A DNA stretch of 64,000 nt, taken from the NCBI RefSeq assembly GCF_028736175.1, contig NZ_CP117880.1, positions 2,976,001 to 3,040,000 on the forward strand. The letters run 5' to 3'. This document shows positions 7,779-17,175 of this stretch, in pieces; position 1 is the stretch's first letter, and every line of letters begins with the position of its first letter. The position numbers and the translations under genes are program-made. The notes below the pieces were generated by a model. The model made no database searches and had not been told where the DNA came from. It saw nothing but the letters and a program-made list of their open reading frames with translations. Origin of the DNA: Sphingobacterium oryzagri. Lineage in GTDB: Bacteria; Bacteroidota; Bacteroidia; Sphingobacteriales; Sphingobacteriaceae.

Positions 7779-9068
7779 ATGAAACTTAGAAAATTCTTTC
7801 AATCCAGTCGATTTATTATCAAATTAGCGATCGTCATTCTTGCGCTTATTTATTTGAGCTCTTGTAACAAAGCCCCTCTTATCTATGAGAAAATAAATGC
7901 AAGCGATGTGGATGACAAAAATCAACAATTGACCCTTCATAACAATGTCATCGTATTAAATGAAGAATCATTAGACTTTTTAACGGTGGACGACCAAAAA
8001 ATAACGTTCAGCAATTCCGTAAACCAAACAAAAAATATAGAAATCGGTTCGATAGTATCCGGGTCAAAATTGGATGGTTCGGAAATTATTAACGTATTCG
8101 CTAAAATAATTTCTTTGAAGCACGAGGGTGATAAGCTTATCGCGGAAACAACAGTGCCAAAACTTGAAGAGTTTATAAAAGAAGGTAGAATTTATGGTGA
8201 GATAGATTTGAATAATGAATCAGCTTTTAATGTGAGCAGCCAGAAAGCCTATTTTGTCCCTCTCGGATCGCTAACTAAAAACAGTTCAAAATACAGATTA
8301 AATGCTAGAGGCGCTAATAAAGGTCATGCCATACAGCTCACACCTCTGTCTTTTGAAAGAAACTTTTCGATCCTTAGCGAAGGCTCCATACCTCCTTTTC
8401 AGAATGTCACGGCAAATATTTCAGGAGGGTTCACGCCGAAAATCGCTTTTGACATCTCTTTTAAAGAGGGACATGTATCTGATTTCAAGGTGAATTTATT
8501 TTTAGATGATCTAGCTTTAAAAGCTACAGTAGGCGTTACCGGAAAAGTTAAAGGTGTTATTAGCCCAATGGATTTTATTGATATCCCTGTTTTGCCAATT
8601 GTGCTAGGTTCTACAGGACTTATCTTAAGCCCAACAGTTTCCGCAGGCCCCTACATTGAGGTTTCTGCGGGCGGACGTGGAAATTTCGATCTTGCGGAGG
8701 TTTATGGAGATGCGAACTTCTCCCTGGGTATAAGGCCAGAACTTAAATTAAATCTTCAACAAAAGGCGCCTACAATAGATACTGTTACCGGAAATGCGGA
8801 GCTAACACCTGGTGTTCGTATTAAAAGTGGTTTTGCTCTTTTTTTTACTGCTATTAAAATTTCAGAAGTCGGAATATCGGGGAAGTTATCTGTAAAAAAT
8901 TCAGTTGACGTAACAGTAGGTGCCAAACGAGAAGTGCATTTAAAATCAATAGCAAATTCTGATGCCTCAATCTATGGAAGAATTGGCACTTCGCTTTTTA
9001 ATCATGATTTTGAAAGGTCGATTTACGTAGGAGATTTTACTGTCTATGATAAAACAACATGTTTTTAA
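7779..9068 (+). CDS. Large hypothetical surface lipoprotein (429 aa)
   Basis: The signal peptide ends in the lipobox YLSSC (Cys near residue 29), so the protein should be lipid-anchored. The body is rich in alternating hydrophobic residues, Gly and Asn (for example VTGKVKGVISPMDFIDIPVLPIV, broken by Gly turns), which suggests an extended beta structure. No known domain is recognised. It follows the fimbrillin-like gene by 114 nt on the same strand and has its own leader, so it may belong to the same surface-structure cluster. A terminator hairpin follows at 9084. Confidence 0.7.
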   Translation: MKLRKFFQSSRFIIKLAIVILALIYLSSCNKAPLIYEKINASDVDDKNQQLTLHNNVIVLNEESLDFLTVDDQKITFSNSVNQTKNIEIGSIVSGSKLDGSEIINVFAKIISLKHEGDKLIAETTVPKLEEFIKEGRIYGEIDLNNESAFNVSSQKAYFVPLGSLTKNSSKYRLNARGANKGHAIQLTPLSFERNFSILSEGSIPPFQNVTANISGGFTPKIAFDISFKEGHVSDFKVNLFLDDLALKATVGVTGKVKGVISPMDFIDIPVLPIVLGSTGLILSPTVSAGPYIEVSAGGRGNFDLAEVYGDANFSLGIRPELKLNLQQKAPTIDTVTGNAELTPGVRIKSGFALFFTAIKISEVGISGKLSVKNSVDVTVGAKREVHLKSIANSDASIYGRIGTSLFNHDFERSIYVGDFTVYDKTTCF

Positions 9069-9083
9069 GACAAATGAAAAGTT

Positions 9084-9110
9084 TAGGATCGGATTATGCT
9101 TCCGATCCTA
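9084..9110 (+). terminator. Rho-independent terminator
   Basis: TAGGATCGGA and TCCGATCCTA form a perfect 10-bp stem with a 7-nt loop followed by ATTTTAT, right after the lipoprotein gene. Confidence 0.8.
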
Positions 9111-9142
9111 ATTTTATATGTATCGAAGAGACTAATGCTCCG

Positions 9143-9157
9143 TTCGTTTTGTGAGAA
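9143..9157 (+). repeat. 15-mer motif, copy 1
   Basis: TTCGTTTTGTGAGAA lies 33 nt past the terminator and 57 nt before the end of the convergent xusC-like gene. It has one mismatch to TTCGTTTTGTGAGAC. Confidence 0.7.
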
Positions 9158-9213
9158 ATTGAGTTTGCTTTCGATTGAATAATAGGTGTTTGAAGTTTTT
9201 ACAACGTGCTGTC

Positions 9214-10449
9214 TTAGCGAATGTCTATATAAACCAAAATCTTTTTCTTTTTACGTTTTCTATTGTACCAAATAATAAAACCTGTTATCGGAAGTGATGC
9301 GCAAACTAGCGAAACAATGCAAGCCAAAATCTTTGTAGACAGTCCCCCAATTGTACCCAAATGTAGATCGAAATTAAGTCGGATCAATTTTTGTCCTGCA
9401 GACAATTCATCATATTCCATGTTGCCCTCTCTACCGAAAGGAATCTTCTGCGGATTTTCTGCTAATGTAGTGGCATTAAACATACGCGTATACGCTCCAT
9501 AATACTTGCCCGGAATAGGGTTATACAACATGTAAACCAGTGCACCATTCCCACGTGGATAGCCTATCTTAATATGACCATCTGACTTCCCTTCCCTAAG
9601 GTAAACCTGCTCCCACACGGCGTCCCAAGGATGAGCATGTATCTGCGAAGCCATGCTGCCAGCAGAAATTGGCTTTTCGGCAGTTAGTATTGTTTTTGCT
9701 TCACCTAATAATGTGTGATAACTAGTTTTGAACCAATCGAAACTGTAGTATACGCCGGTGTAAGTGAGTATAAAAGCAAAAATCAACGTATAAAATCCCA
9801 ATACATTGTGCAAGTCTATATTAAGGCGTTTCCACTTGGCTCTCCACTTTATACGGAAACTTTTTTTGCGCGTACTACTATTCCACTTCTTAGGATACCA
9901 CCAAATGATTCCTGTAATAAGTACCACGAGGAATACCAAACAATTTATGCCTACGAATGGACTTCCAATATTAGGAGGTAACCAAAAAAATCTATGGCCA
10001 GCACGAATAAAATAAATAAATTGTAGTGTATTACTATGCTCAAAGTATTCATCGTGGATGAAAGCCTTAGTGTACGGGTTAAGATGAATATTTCCGTGTG
10101 GAATGTGCTTTAAACTGTCAGCATATTCTATCAGTATACTCTCATCCGGCTCTCTGTAAGTTATAGCAGATACCACCAACTTTTCCGTTGTATGGTTACT
10201 ATCTAAATATTCTTGCGCTATGGCTGTATAAATTGATGGACGATCTACAGGCAGGTTTTGCAACTCTACCCTATTGAAAGGCATTGTAAAGTACGCTATC
10301 TCATCTCTAAATACCCAAATGGCTGCAGTGAAGCATACGACAAACACAACAATTCCTGAAAAAAGACCTAACCAAAGATGCAGCCATTCGCTGATTTTCC
10401 GAAAGGTAGACTTTGATCTCTTAGGCGCTCGCCTGGACGTAATTGGCAT
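9214..10449 (-). CDS. xusC: PepSY-type inner-membrane protein, XusC-like
   Basis: This 411-residue protein (starting at MPITSRR, since the upstream codons lack the family pattern) has the PepSY-associated transmembrane architecture: ISEWLHLWLGLFSGIVVFVVCF as first helix, paired helices around FLVVLITGIIWWYP and LHNVLGFYTLIFAFILTYTG, and a last helix IVSLVCASLPITGFIIWYN with a basic tail. Such proteins are ferric-reductase-like partners in iron uptake. It lies downstream of a DUF4374 protein and a TonB receptor. This three-gene order matches the XusABC xenosiderophore system described in Bacteroides thetaiotaomicron. A hairpin separates it from xusB. Confidence 0.85.
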   Translation of the reverse strand: MPITSRRAPKRSKSTFRKISEWLHLWLGLFSGIVVFVVCFTAAIWVFRDEIAYFTMPFNRVELQNLPVDRPSIYTAIAQEYLDSNHTTEKLVVSAITYREPDESILIEYADSLKHIPHGNIHLNPYTKAFIHDEYFEHSNTLQFIYFIRAGHRFFWLPPNIGSPFVGINCLVFLVVLITGIIWWYPKKWNSSTRKKSFRIKWRAKWKRLNIDLHNVLGFYTLIFAFILTYTGVYYSFDWFKTSYHTLLGEAKTILTAEKPISAGSMASQIHAHPWDAVWEQVYLREGKSDGHIKIGYPRGNGALVYMLYNPIPGKYYGAYTRMFNATTLAENPQKIPFGREGNMEYDELSAGQKLIRLNFDLHLGTIGGLSTKILACIVSLVCASLPITGFIIWYNRKRKKKKILVYIDIR

Positions 10450-10482
10450 ATAGCAGGTAGTGTAATAATTTGTGGTTAGCAA

Positions 10483-10512
10483 AATAAGAGCGGTTTTAGC
10501 ACCGCTCTTATT
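10483..10512 (-). terminator. Intra-operon hairpin between xusB-like and xusC-like genes
   Basis: AATAAGAGCGGT and ACCGCTCTTATT are perfect 12-bp arms with a 6-nt loop, followed on the minus strand by TTTGC. It would lower read-through from xusB into xusC. Confidence 0.6.
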
Positions 10513-10526
10513 ATGTGTTTATGTTC

Positions 10527-11774
10527 CTATCTTGCTGGGTGTGGAGCGATCAAGTTTACCGTTGTACCCGTTTGCAATTGTAGACCAGGTTTTCCTGAAT
10601 CAGCATCTCCCGCCGGATCAAACTCGTAGATAGCAGCTGCTCCATTAGTTGGGGTGATCGCTGTATAATATTTCCCGTTGATAACCAGTGGTGATCGCAC
10701 CATGCTTACCGGACTAAGTGGCGTATTCATGAGCGAAACTTGTTTGCGTGTCAAGTCTAACTTAACAACCTGCCCAACATTTCCCAGTCTATCTCTTACA
10801 GATGTCATCATCTCTTCATATTGAACCGTACCAAATGCAATACCACCTCCAACGTAGTTGATTCCCATCAAACACGCTTGTTTACCCAATGGTGTGGTCA
10901 CATCAAGAAAATAATCTGGATCAAAACGTTCCTCACCTTTTTTTATACGTACCACGCCGGATTTACCGCCTAACCCGGTCCAGAAACGTCCTGCACTTGC
11001 TACGAAATAATGGTTGCCTTGCTCGTCGCTCGTCAATGATGAAAGATAATCATAGCCAATACCTGCGTTTGTAACGTTTGAGCTGATAACACGCATATTG
11101 CCCATTGATGGATAATCGTAGACCATGGCCTGTACACCGCTTGCGGTATAACCTTTATTTTGATAATCATAGTAATAACCACCCATGATAAATTTATTTC
11201 CATCAACAAATCCACGACCAACGGCAAACTCGACCCCTGGCCTTGTAGCGTTATAAGGTACATTTAACGTTCCGCGCGCTTCTACAGAAAATTCTGGAAC
11301 ACGTATCCGCGCCCAACCGGCTACACCATTTGCGCCCTGCTCTTGGGATCCAAGTACGAGTAAAGTATTGTCATCGACAACATTCAGTGACTGAAAGTAG
11401 TTCGGCACCACACCGTCAACGGCAATAGCACCTTTTTGTGTTAACCTTCCATCTGGGTGCATTTCATATTGAATAAATTGTCTGAGAACAAGATTCATAA
11501 CATACACGTGGTTTTTATGCCACAGATATCTAGAACCATTTGCTTGAAGGCCATTGCCAACAAAGCTAAGTTCACCTTCTGTTAGTGACGAAGTTTGCGC
11601 CAAGTACTGCGATCCATCAGGAGACCAAGCGCCGATGGTATAGGAACGCTCAGCATTTTCATCGGGTGCTATAATAGGATCATTATCGGAGCTACACGAA
11701 ATAGATAGGGTGCTTAACACCATCATAAAAGCGGCTACATAATTTAAGCCTGTTCTTTTAGAATTTTTGTTCAT
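10527..11774 (-). CDS. xusB: DUF4374 lipoprotein, XusB-like siderophore-binding protein
   Basis: This 415-residue protein starts at the ATG at 11774, giving MNKNSKRTGLNYVAAF and a lipobox STLSISC. The body shows repeated beta-propeller-like segments (YTIGAWSPDGSQYLAQ, VVDDNTLLVLGSQEQG, FVDGNKFIMGGYYYD, SPLVINGKYYTAITPTNG), typical of DUF4374. In Bacteroides XusB this family is a surface lipoprotein that captures ferric enterobactin and hands it to the receptor. It starts 10 nt after the receptor stop codon, so the two are co-transcribed. Siderophore specificity here is unknown. Confidence 0.85.
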   Translation of the reverse strand: MNKNSKRTGLNYVAAFMMVLSTLSISCSSDNDPIIAPDENAERSYTIGAWSPDGSQYLAQTSSLTEGELSFVGNGLQANGSRYLWHKNHVYVMNLVLRQFIQYEMHPDGRLTQKGAIAVDGVVPNYFQSLNVVDDNTLLVLGSQEQGANGVAGWARIRVPEFSVEARGTLNVPYNATRPGVEFAVGRGFVDGNKFIMGGYYYDYQNKGYTASGVQAMVYDYPSMGNMRVISSNVTNAGIGYDYLSSLTSDEQGNHYFVASAGRFWTGLGGKSGVVRIKKGEERFDPDYFLDVTTPLGKQACLMGINYVGGGIAFGTVQYEEMMTSVRDRLGNVGQVVKLDLTRKQVSLMNTPLSPVSMVRSPLVINGKYYTAITPTNGAAAIYEFDPAGDADSGKPGLQLQTGTTVNLIAPHPAR

Positions 11775-11784
11775 GATTTTATTT

Positions 11785-13974
11785 TTAAAAAGGATTTGAT
11801 AAATGGTAAGTAATTTTGATGCTAAGGAAGCGACCCGGCTTTTGTAAAAGATAATTATCGTAAATCTGTTGGTTGAATAAATTGTAGCAGTCAAGCCCGA
11901 CTGTCAATCCTAAGTTTTCAAATGTTACAGCTGTTCCAGCGTCCTGAATAAATTGGCGGGGTACATAGGCATTCGTGGCTTGGTTACCTAAACTAGGCCA
12001 GCCAAAATAAAATTTTTCGATGTATTGCGTGTTGAGGTAAGCGCTGAGGTACTTTGATTTTCCAGCTCGAATGCTCTGCAACCTAAATTCGCTATTGGCA
12101 AAAAAGTAGGGCATGTTGCGCAGTCGGTCGTTGAAGACAACATTGGGCGCTCCACTGGGAGCTAAACGCTGCCTATTACGAACGTCCTGATAAGTAGAAC
12201 TTAGCGTCCAAAAAAATCGCTCCCGGATATTTAATCTAGCCTCCACTTCAAAACCTTGACTGCGTATCTTCTCTAAATTTTCATAACGCGCTGTCCCGAA
12301 CAAATCTCCCTCACCAAGCCATATCAGATTTTTAGTATTTCTAAAAAAGTAATTACCTGATGTCTCCAGACTTAAATTATCATCGAATACAAATCTTCTA
12401 TGTACGGATGCATTTAGATTTTGACTCTGTTCTGGTTGCAGATTGGGCGAGTTTAAGATGGTGGTACCGTCACCGAAAAGCTCAACACCCTCTGGAAGTC
12501 GAATGCTATTTTCCGCAGATAGTTTTAGTGCCCAGTTTGTGGCGGGAATCCATCGAGCGGCATAGCTACCACCCCATAGCAAGTCATCGCTTGAAATTGG
12601 CACAAGCTCTCTTTGCGAATTCCCCGAATACTGATAAGCTACCGATTCGGCTTTATAGTGCAGCGCTCGAAATGAAAGTATTTGCTGAAAGGTCTTATTT
12701 TTATTATTACTTTCAACAGCGGCTCCAACGATATTTTTATTCATGTATTGAGGTTCCCGCAAGGCAATCGTCCATTCGGCAACACCGAGTTCATCAGCTC
12801 CTTCGCGTCTTGCCCAGGTGCCGTTATACGCCAGCCGCATCTGCAAGTGCTCGGAAAATCGATAGTTCGCATTTACCCTGGATTGTATATTTCGATCATT
12901 AAATTGATAGATAGACTTCTGTGCCCTGATACCATTTAACTCGCCTTGCACATTAGGATCTATAACATTACCTGCCCAATTAAATTTATTGCTACTGGTG
13001 TCTGTAGTTGTTCCTCGCAAGGAGTTGATGCCTGCAAAAATGTCTACATCCAATTTACCCCCTGCCAAATTCCTTTTTACATACCTTATATTTGGCATCA
13101 TAAAGCGGTCATCGTACCTTACTGCTCCATATACGAAAGCCATGGTGCGCCCCGTCTGAATGCCTCGATCACTACCAGATGCGTAAAGCCCTATTGATAA
13201 CAAATCAGCCCAGGCAAGCTCTCTAAGCCCAATGGAAACTTTTGCTCCCACGCTTTTGTAATCGTCGTTAAAACGCTTAAAGCGAATATTTTCTATTATT
13301 CTACCGTCGCTTCCAGCTATTGCTACCCCAGGTCCCCATACTTCATAATTGTTATCCGAAGAATTGATGAAACCATTTAATTGAGCAAAAAGCTTTTTAT
13401 TTTTTGAAGAGAAATAAGATGAGAGCGTTGCGCGATGGGTATTGAAAGATCCGGCGGCGTAAGAAAATTCAAGGTTATTTTGTAAATCTTGACGAGTCAC
13501 AAGATTTATTGCTCCACCTAGAGCATCGCTGCCAAGTTCGATCGGTGTGACCCCTTTGTAGACCTCTATTCTTTCCAGCGAATTAGAAGGTATACTACCC
13601 GGACCAAATGCTGAACCAAGATTATTGATTGGCACTCCATCTACAAAAAAGCGTATGGCATTACCCGTAAGACCATGAATAGTGTAAGAAGCTTCACTAC
13701 CTAAACCACCATTTTGGCGCACGCGAATGCCAGGTAAACGATCTAAAACGCGATTCAAATCCAAATTCTGCATTCGCAGCGGTTGCATATCTATTCCGTC
13801 AGCGGCGAAAGGCGAACGACGCAAGTCTGCCGCTTTCTGCTGGCGTAAGATGTCTACAGCCTTAATATCCACCCTTTTGGTCGTATCTGTCTGTTGAGTT
13901 TGCGATTTTAAATCATTTACAAATATTACGGGCATAAATGCCAATAAATGCAGTATTTTACTAATTCGTTTCAT
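11785..13974 (-). CDS. xusA: TonB-dependent outer-membrane receptor, XusA-like
   Basis: This receptor has 729 residues from MKRISKILHLL, the ATG that begins a proper signal peptide. The plug domain carries MQPLRMQNLDLNRVLDRLPGI, IHGLTGNAIRFFVDGVPI and RIEVYKGVTPIELGSDALGGAINL, followed by a beta-barrel ending with an aromatic strand KITYHLSNPF. There is no carboxypeptidase-like N-terminal domain, so it is of the FecA/siderophore type rather than SusC. It heads an operon with the DUF4374 lipoprotein and PepSY protein and probably imports ferric xenosiderophores. A Fur-box-like dyad lies 25 nt upstream of the start codon. Confidence 0.9.
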   Translation of the reverse strand: MKRISKILHLLAFMPVIFVNDLKSQTQQTDTTKRVDIKAVDILRQQKAADLRRSPFAADGIDMQPLRMQNLDLNRVLDRLPGIRVRQNGGLGSEASYTIHGLTGNAIRFFVDGVPINNLGSAFGPGSIPSNSLERIEVYKGVTPIELGSDALGGAINLVTRQDLQNNLEFSYAAGSFNTHRATLSSYFSSKNKKLFAQLNGFINSSDNNYEVWGPGVAIAGSDGRIIENIRFKRFNDDYKSVGAKVSIGLRELAWADLLSIGLYASGSDRGIQTGRTMAFVYGAVRYDDRFMMPNIRYVKRNLAGGKLDVDIFAGINSLRGTTTDTSSNKFNWAGNVIDPNVQGELNGIRAQKSIYQFNDRNIQSRVNANYRFSEHLQMRLAYNGTWARREGADELGVAEWTIALREPQYMNKNIVGAAVESNNKNKTFQQILSFRALHYKAESVAYQYSGNSQRELVPISSDDLLWGGSYAARWIPATNWALKLSAENSIRLPEGVELFGDGTTILNSPNLQPEQSQNLNASVHRRFVFDDNLSLETSGNYFFRNTKNLIWLGEGDLFGTARYENLEKIRSQGFEVEARLNIRERFFWTLSSTYQDVRNRQRLAPSGAPNVVFNDRLRNMPYFFANSEFRLQSIRAGKSKYLSAYLNTQYIEKFYFGWPSLGNQATNAYVPRQFIQDAGTAVTFENLGLTVGLDCYNLFNQQIYDNYLLQKPGRFLSIKITYHLSNPF

Positions 13975-13998
13975 AACTTGATCGCTCAAAGTTAAGTA

Positions 13999-14016
13999 AT
14001 TTAGACTAAATCTAAT
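13999..14016 (-). promoter_or_regulatory. Fur-box-like dyad upstream of xusA-like gene
   Basis: On the minus strand TTAGA-N5-TCTAA is a perfect dyad (ATTAGATTTAGTCTAAAT) 25 nt before the receptor ATG. Position and sequence fit an iron-responsive operator (inference). Confidence 0.45.
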
Positions 14017-14326
14017 ATTCAATTCGATATTTATTTAACATTTTTTGCATCTTAATAAAGAATTAACATCGTAGTTTATTGTAATGAAATATGATGCGCT
14101 ACAATTTATAACAACTCATATTGATGATGTCAGCTGCGGTTTGGAAAAATCACGAGTAATTTGCTAAGCTACCTCAAATAAGTACGCTGATTTCGAGCAC
14201 AGGGTGAAGCTTCCAGCGACAAATTTTGAAGGTTTTGAGAGAAGATAACTTTAAGTTTGTAACCAAGCTATTTAAGAGTTCGTTTTTAAGGGAGAAATTA
14301 GGAGCTTGGTCTTTGCCACCTAACTG

Positions 14327-14707
14327 TTATTCTAATTGCTGCTTAAGTGCAATACGATTTCCTTAACTGTCACTTATTTCTGCGATTGCAAATCCTAGAT
14401 TACTATTAACAATTTTCGGGAGTAGGATTTCCGTACCTAACCCGATTGCTTTTTGCAGTGTGAAATCAATGTCATTGGTATGGAAATATAATATTACACC
14501 ACTTTTTGTAGGCCGGTATATATCTCCTTTTGCTAACGATCCGGCTATCCCTTCCAAATTATCATCGAAATGAATAAAACCCATTTCATAACCGTCGATT
14601 ATTTCTCTTTCTATTTTAAAGTCAAAGACAATTTTATAAAAATTAATAGCTCGTTCCATGTTTATGACTGGAATTTCAAAATAGGTCACAGCGTTTGATC
14701 TTCTCAT
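14327..14707 (-). pseudogene. VOC/glyoxalase-family protein cut by a nonsense codon
   Basis: The frame from 14707 encodes a vicinal-oxygen-chelate protein: VTYFEIPVINMERAINFYKIVF, MGFIHFDDNLEG, SGVILYFHTNDID and GFAIAEISDS. It stops at TAA (14363-14365) exactly where family members have the Glu of D-x-EGN. Reading through gives GNRIALKQQLE and a natural stop at 14327-14329. A single GAA-to-TAA change therefore removes the last 12 residues, including the conserved EGN(R)IAL strand and a usual metal-ligand position. The 114-residue product may be unstable. Up to the lesion the gene looks intact, so inactivation would be recent, or a sequencing error is possible. Confidence 0.75.
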
Positions 14708-15249
14708 AAGTGTGCATTTTTATAAAATCAATTTAACTATCCCGTTTTATCAAAAGTACTCCGTGAGGGTTATAAGATGGTAGTTAAGTTTTCTTCAGAA
14801 ATGTTAACCCTTATTAAATCAAATTCTTTCAATAATGTTAGGACAATATAAATTGCAAATAGTAAATTGAAACATAATCCAATATTCATAAAGTAGTGAG
14901 GTGGAGATTTTTGATTAAAATTCCAGTGAACTTCGCTCTTTTATGAAAATAATGGAAAAATAAATTCAATACTAATTTTGTATAAAATTACACCTAATGC
15001 CAAAAATATGGCGTCTCTTAAATATTTTTTTTATGGCTTTTCGTAGTCACATTATCATAATTTATTCAAATATATTAAAATTACTTTGCATAGAGATTGT
15101 GCCATTCATGATTTTGGATAAAATAAATCCCCTCGGATTGCCATCATATACATTTGAAAAAATTCACTGGATAAGAACAAGCCAAAAAATTACCCGATAG
15201 CACAGCTGATTCCAGTCAGCATGTCAAAAGGCATACCACCCATCTTCTA
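14708..15249. other. 542-nt spacer with one doubtful small frame
   Basis: This region is AT-rich. A plus-strand frame of 67 codons (14997-15200) has no recognisable family or ribosome site and is not called. No hairpin or repeat stands out. Confidence 0.3.
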
Positions 15250-15927
15250 TTAAAAAAAATTCAATTGCGAGCCTGATTTATCGGCATTGTCGCTATCCTT
15301 ATTTCGAGCATTGTTCACCTTCTTATCCACCTGCCATCCTTCCAACACATCATTTTCAACAGGTTGAAGCAACTGGAGCCGAGTCTGCACAGGTAGCGAA
15401 CGATCAAGCCATTTTAGGGCATCTGCCTGTGTCATTACACAAGGCATACGATCGTGCACCTTACTCATCAACGCATTAGCCGGTTGCATAATCATAGCAC
15501 ATGTCGGAATGATCAAACCAGATGCCGTATCCCTCCAGGTATCCCACAAGCCCGCCAGATAGAGGATATTCTTATCCTTCCGTTGAAAGTAATAAGGCTG
15601 ACTAGGTTTCTGCCGTTTATCAAACTCATAAAATCCTTCAACAACAAAAACACAGTGCCGCTTCCCTACCAAATTTCGGTAAGTAGATAGCGAATGTATT
15701 GTTTCCATACGCGCGTAAGTAGTAGCATACTTTGGCGGCTCGCTGGCAAAGCTCGGAATCAATCCCCACTTCAGGTAATGGATTTTTCCGGGACGCGCGT
15801 CCAAAATGACCGGCATTTCCGATCCGGGCGGACGATTGGTATCCTTTTCTACATTTCCCCCACCAAGCGCTACCCCTGCTTTCTTAGCAAGTTCTTTCGC
15901 TTCACTAATCAATGTTCTTCCACACAT
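15250..15927 (-). CDS. yedK: SRAP-domain protein (YedK/HMCES family)
   Basis: This 225-residue protein begins MCGRTLI; Cys2 is the residue that crosslinks abasic sites in single-stranded DNA in this family. Further SRAP motifs are ARMETIHSLSTYR, RHCVFVVEGFYEF (with the catalytic Glu), LAGLWDTW and MSKVHDRMPCVM (with the conserved His). YedK-type proteins shield abasic sites in ssDNA and are SOS-linked. The gene follows umuC by 6 nt on the same strand, so it is the last gene of the umuD-umuC-yedK operon. That pairs abasic-site protection with translesion synthesis. Confidence 0.93.
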   Translation of the reverse strand: MCGRTLISEAKELAKKAGVALGGGNVEKDTNRPPGSEMPVILDARPGKIHYLKWGLIPSFASEPPKYATTYARMETIHSLSTYRNLVGKRHCVFVVEGFYEFDKRQKPSQPYYFQRKDKNILYLAGLWDTWRDTASGLIIPTCAMIMQPANALMSKVHDRMPCVMTQADALKWLDRSLPVQTRLQLLQPVENDVLEGWQVDKKVNNARNKDSDNADKSGSQLNFF

Positions 15928-15933
15928 ATCTAA

Positions 15934-17175
15934 TCATTTAACTGCAACAATATCTTGCCAACGTGTCGTATATCCGCCACTTAAATACTCATGCTTCAGC
16001 CGCCATTTCTTCTCAAATCCTTCACTAGCCACACGAATAGCTCCCCGACCATAAACCGCATTTATTTGGTCAATGACTGCCGATAGCCCGGCATGTTTCG
16101 TTTTAGGTTCCTGAAAAAGGTTACACTGCACCTCTGCTTGGGGAATGAGCACCGTCGCTATAACACCAGCCTTTCGGTATTTGATTCCCTTGTGAAAAAG
16201 CATGCGTGCCACTTTGGTGGCCACTGCAACGATCTCAAGAGTACTGTTACTCGCTACGCCCATCCGATGCACATGTCGCGGATAATGTTGCGGGTGATCT
16301 TCGCGGTGTACATTTGTAAACATAAATACTTCCAGAAACTCGCAACAAAGCGCCTCATGGCGTAATTTTTCGGCCAGTCGACTGGCATACGCCGACACCG
16401 CTTCGCAAAGCACATCAGGATCTTCAATGTAACAACTAAAAGAGCGTGTAACCGATAGCCCTTTGGCTTTCGGTGGTGGATCACCAATGCTCAACATCGG
16501 ACGTCCCCACAATTCATTATACAATCGTTGTCCCTGTACAGTCATATGATTCTTGAACCAAAGTTCCGGCATATCACGCAGCTGCCCCACCGTTTCGATA
16601 CCCAATTGTGCAATTTTCTTGTAGTATTGACGCCCTACGCCCCAAAGATCTTCCACCGGAAAAGTCGCGAGTGCCCCGGAAATTGATTCGTCCGAATCCA
16701 TCACAAATACGCCCTTATTCTTTTTGGCCAGTTTATTTGCCACCTTCGCCAAAGTCTTGGTAGGCCCAATACCGATGGATACGGGAATCCCTGTATTACG
16801 TATTATTGCGCTTCGCGCCTGTACCGCATGCTCCTCCATATTGGTGATGCCTGCCGCCCAGGCAAAACATTCATCAATACTATAAGGCACAACCATAGGA
16901 AACCAGCGCCCCAAATTATGCATTACCCGTTCCGAGAGATCGCCGTATAACACGTAATTGCTGGAAAATACCTGTATGTCATATTTGGTAATGAGATCAC
17001 GAACTAGAAATGCCGGATCGCCCATGCGGATACCTAACAACTTCGCTTCCTCACTTCGCGCGATGACGCAGCCATCATTATTAGATAGCACAACGATCGG
17101 CAGGTCAATCAACGCGGGCTTAAACAGTCTTTCCGCGGATGCATAAAAATTATTACAATCACAAAGCGCAAACAT
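15934..17175 (-). CDS. umuC: Y-family DNA polymerase V subunit UmuC
   Basis: This protein has 413 residues from MFALCDCNNFYASAERLF. The catalytic carboxylates are visible in FALCDCNNFYAS and YSIDECFAW, the steric-gate region in NFYAS, a helix-hairpin-helix segment in LWGVGRQYYKKIAQLGIETV, and a little-finger domain after residue 240. UmuC is the error-prone polymerase that bypasses UV and abasic lesions together with processed UmuD. The start codon lies inside the umuD 3' end (17-nt overlap), indicating translational coupling. The upstream ATG at 17190 would only add MGGTK. Confidence 0.95.
   Translation of the reverse strand: MFALCDCNNFYASAERLFKPALIDLPIVVLSNNDGCVIARSEEAKLLGIRMGDPAFLVRDLITKYDIQVFSSNYVLYGDLSERVMHNLGRWFPMVVPYSIDECFAWAAGITNMEEHAVQARSAIIRNTGIPVSIGIGPTKTLAKVANKLAKKNKGVFVMDSDESISGALATFPVEDLWGVGRQYYKKIAQLGIETVGQLRDMPELWFKNHMTVQGQRLYNELWGRPMLSIGDPPPKAKGLSVTRSFSCYIEDPDVLCEAVSAYASRLAEKLRHEALCCEFLEVFMFTNVHREDHPQHYPRHVHRMGVASNSTLEIVAVATKVARMLFHKGIKYRKAGVIATVLIPQAEVQCNLFQEPKTKHAGLSAVIDQINAVYGRGAIRVASEGFEKKWRLKHEYLSGGYTTRWQDIVAVK

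Noticed and set aside
12360..12902. Long plus-strand frame opposite the XusA-like receptor
   Set aside because: It is the reverse of well-supported barrel coding sequence and its protein has no family features.
14997..15200. 67-codon plus-strand frame in an empty spacer
   Set aside because: No ribosome site, no family pattern and AT-biased composition; not enough to call a gene.
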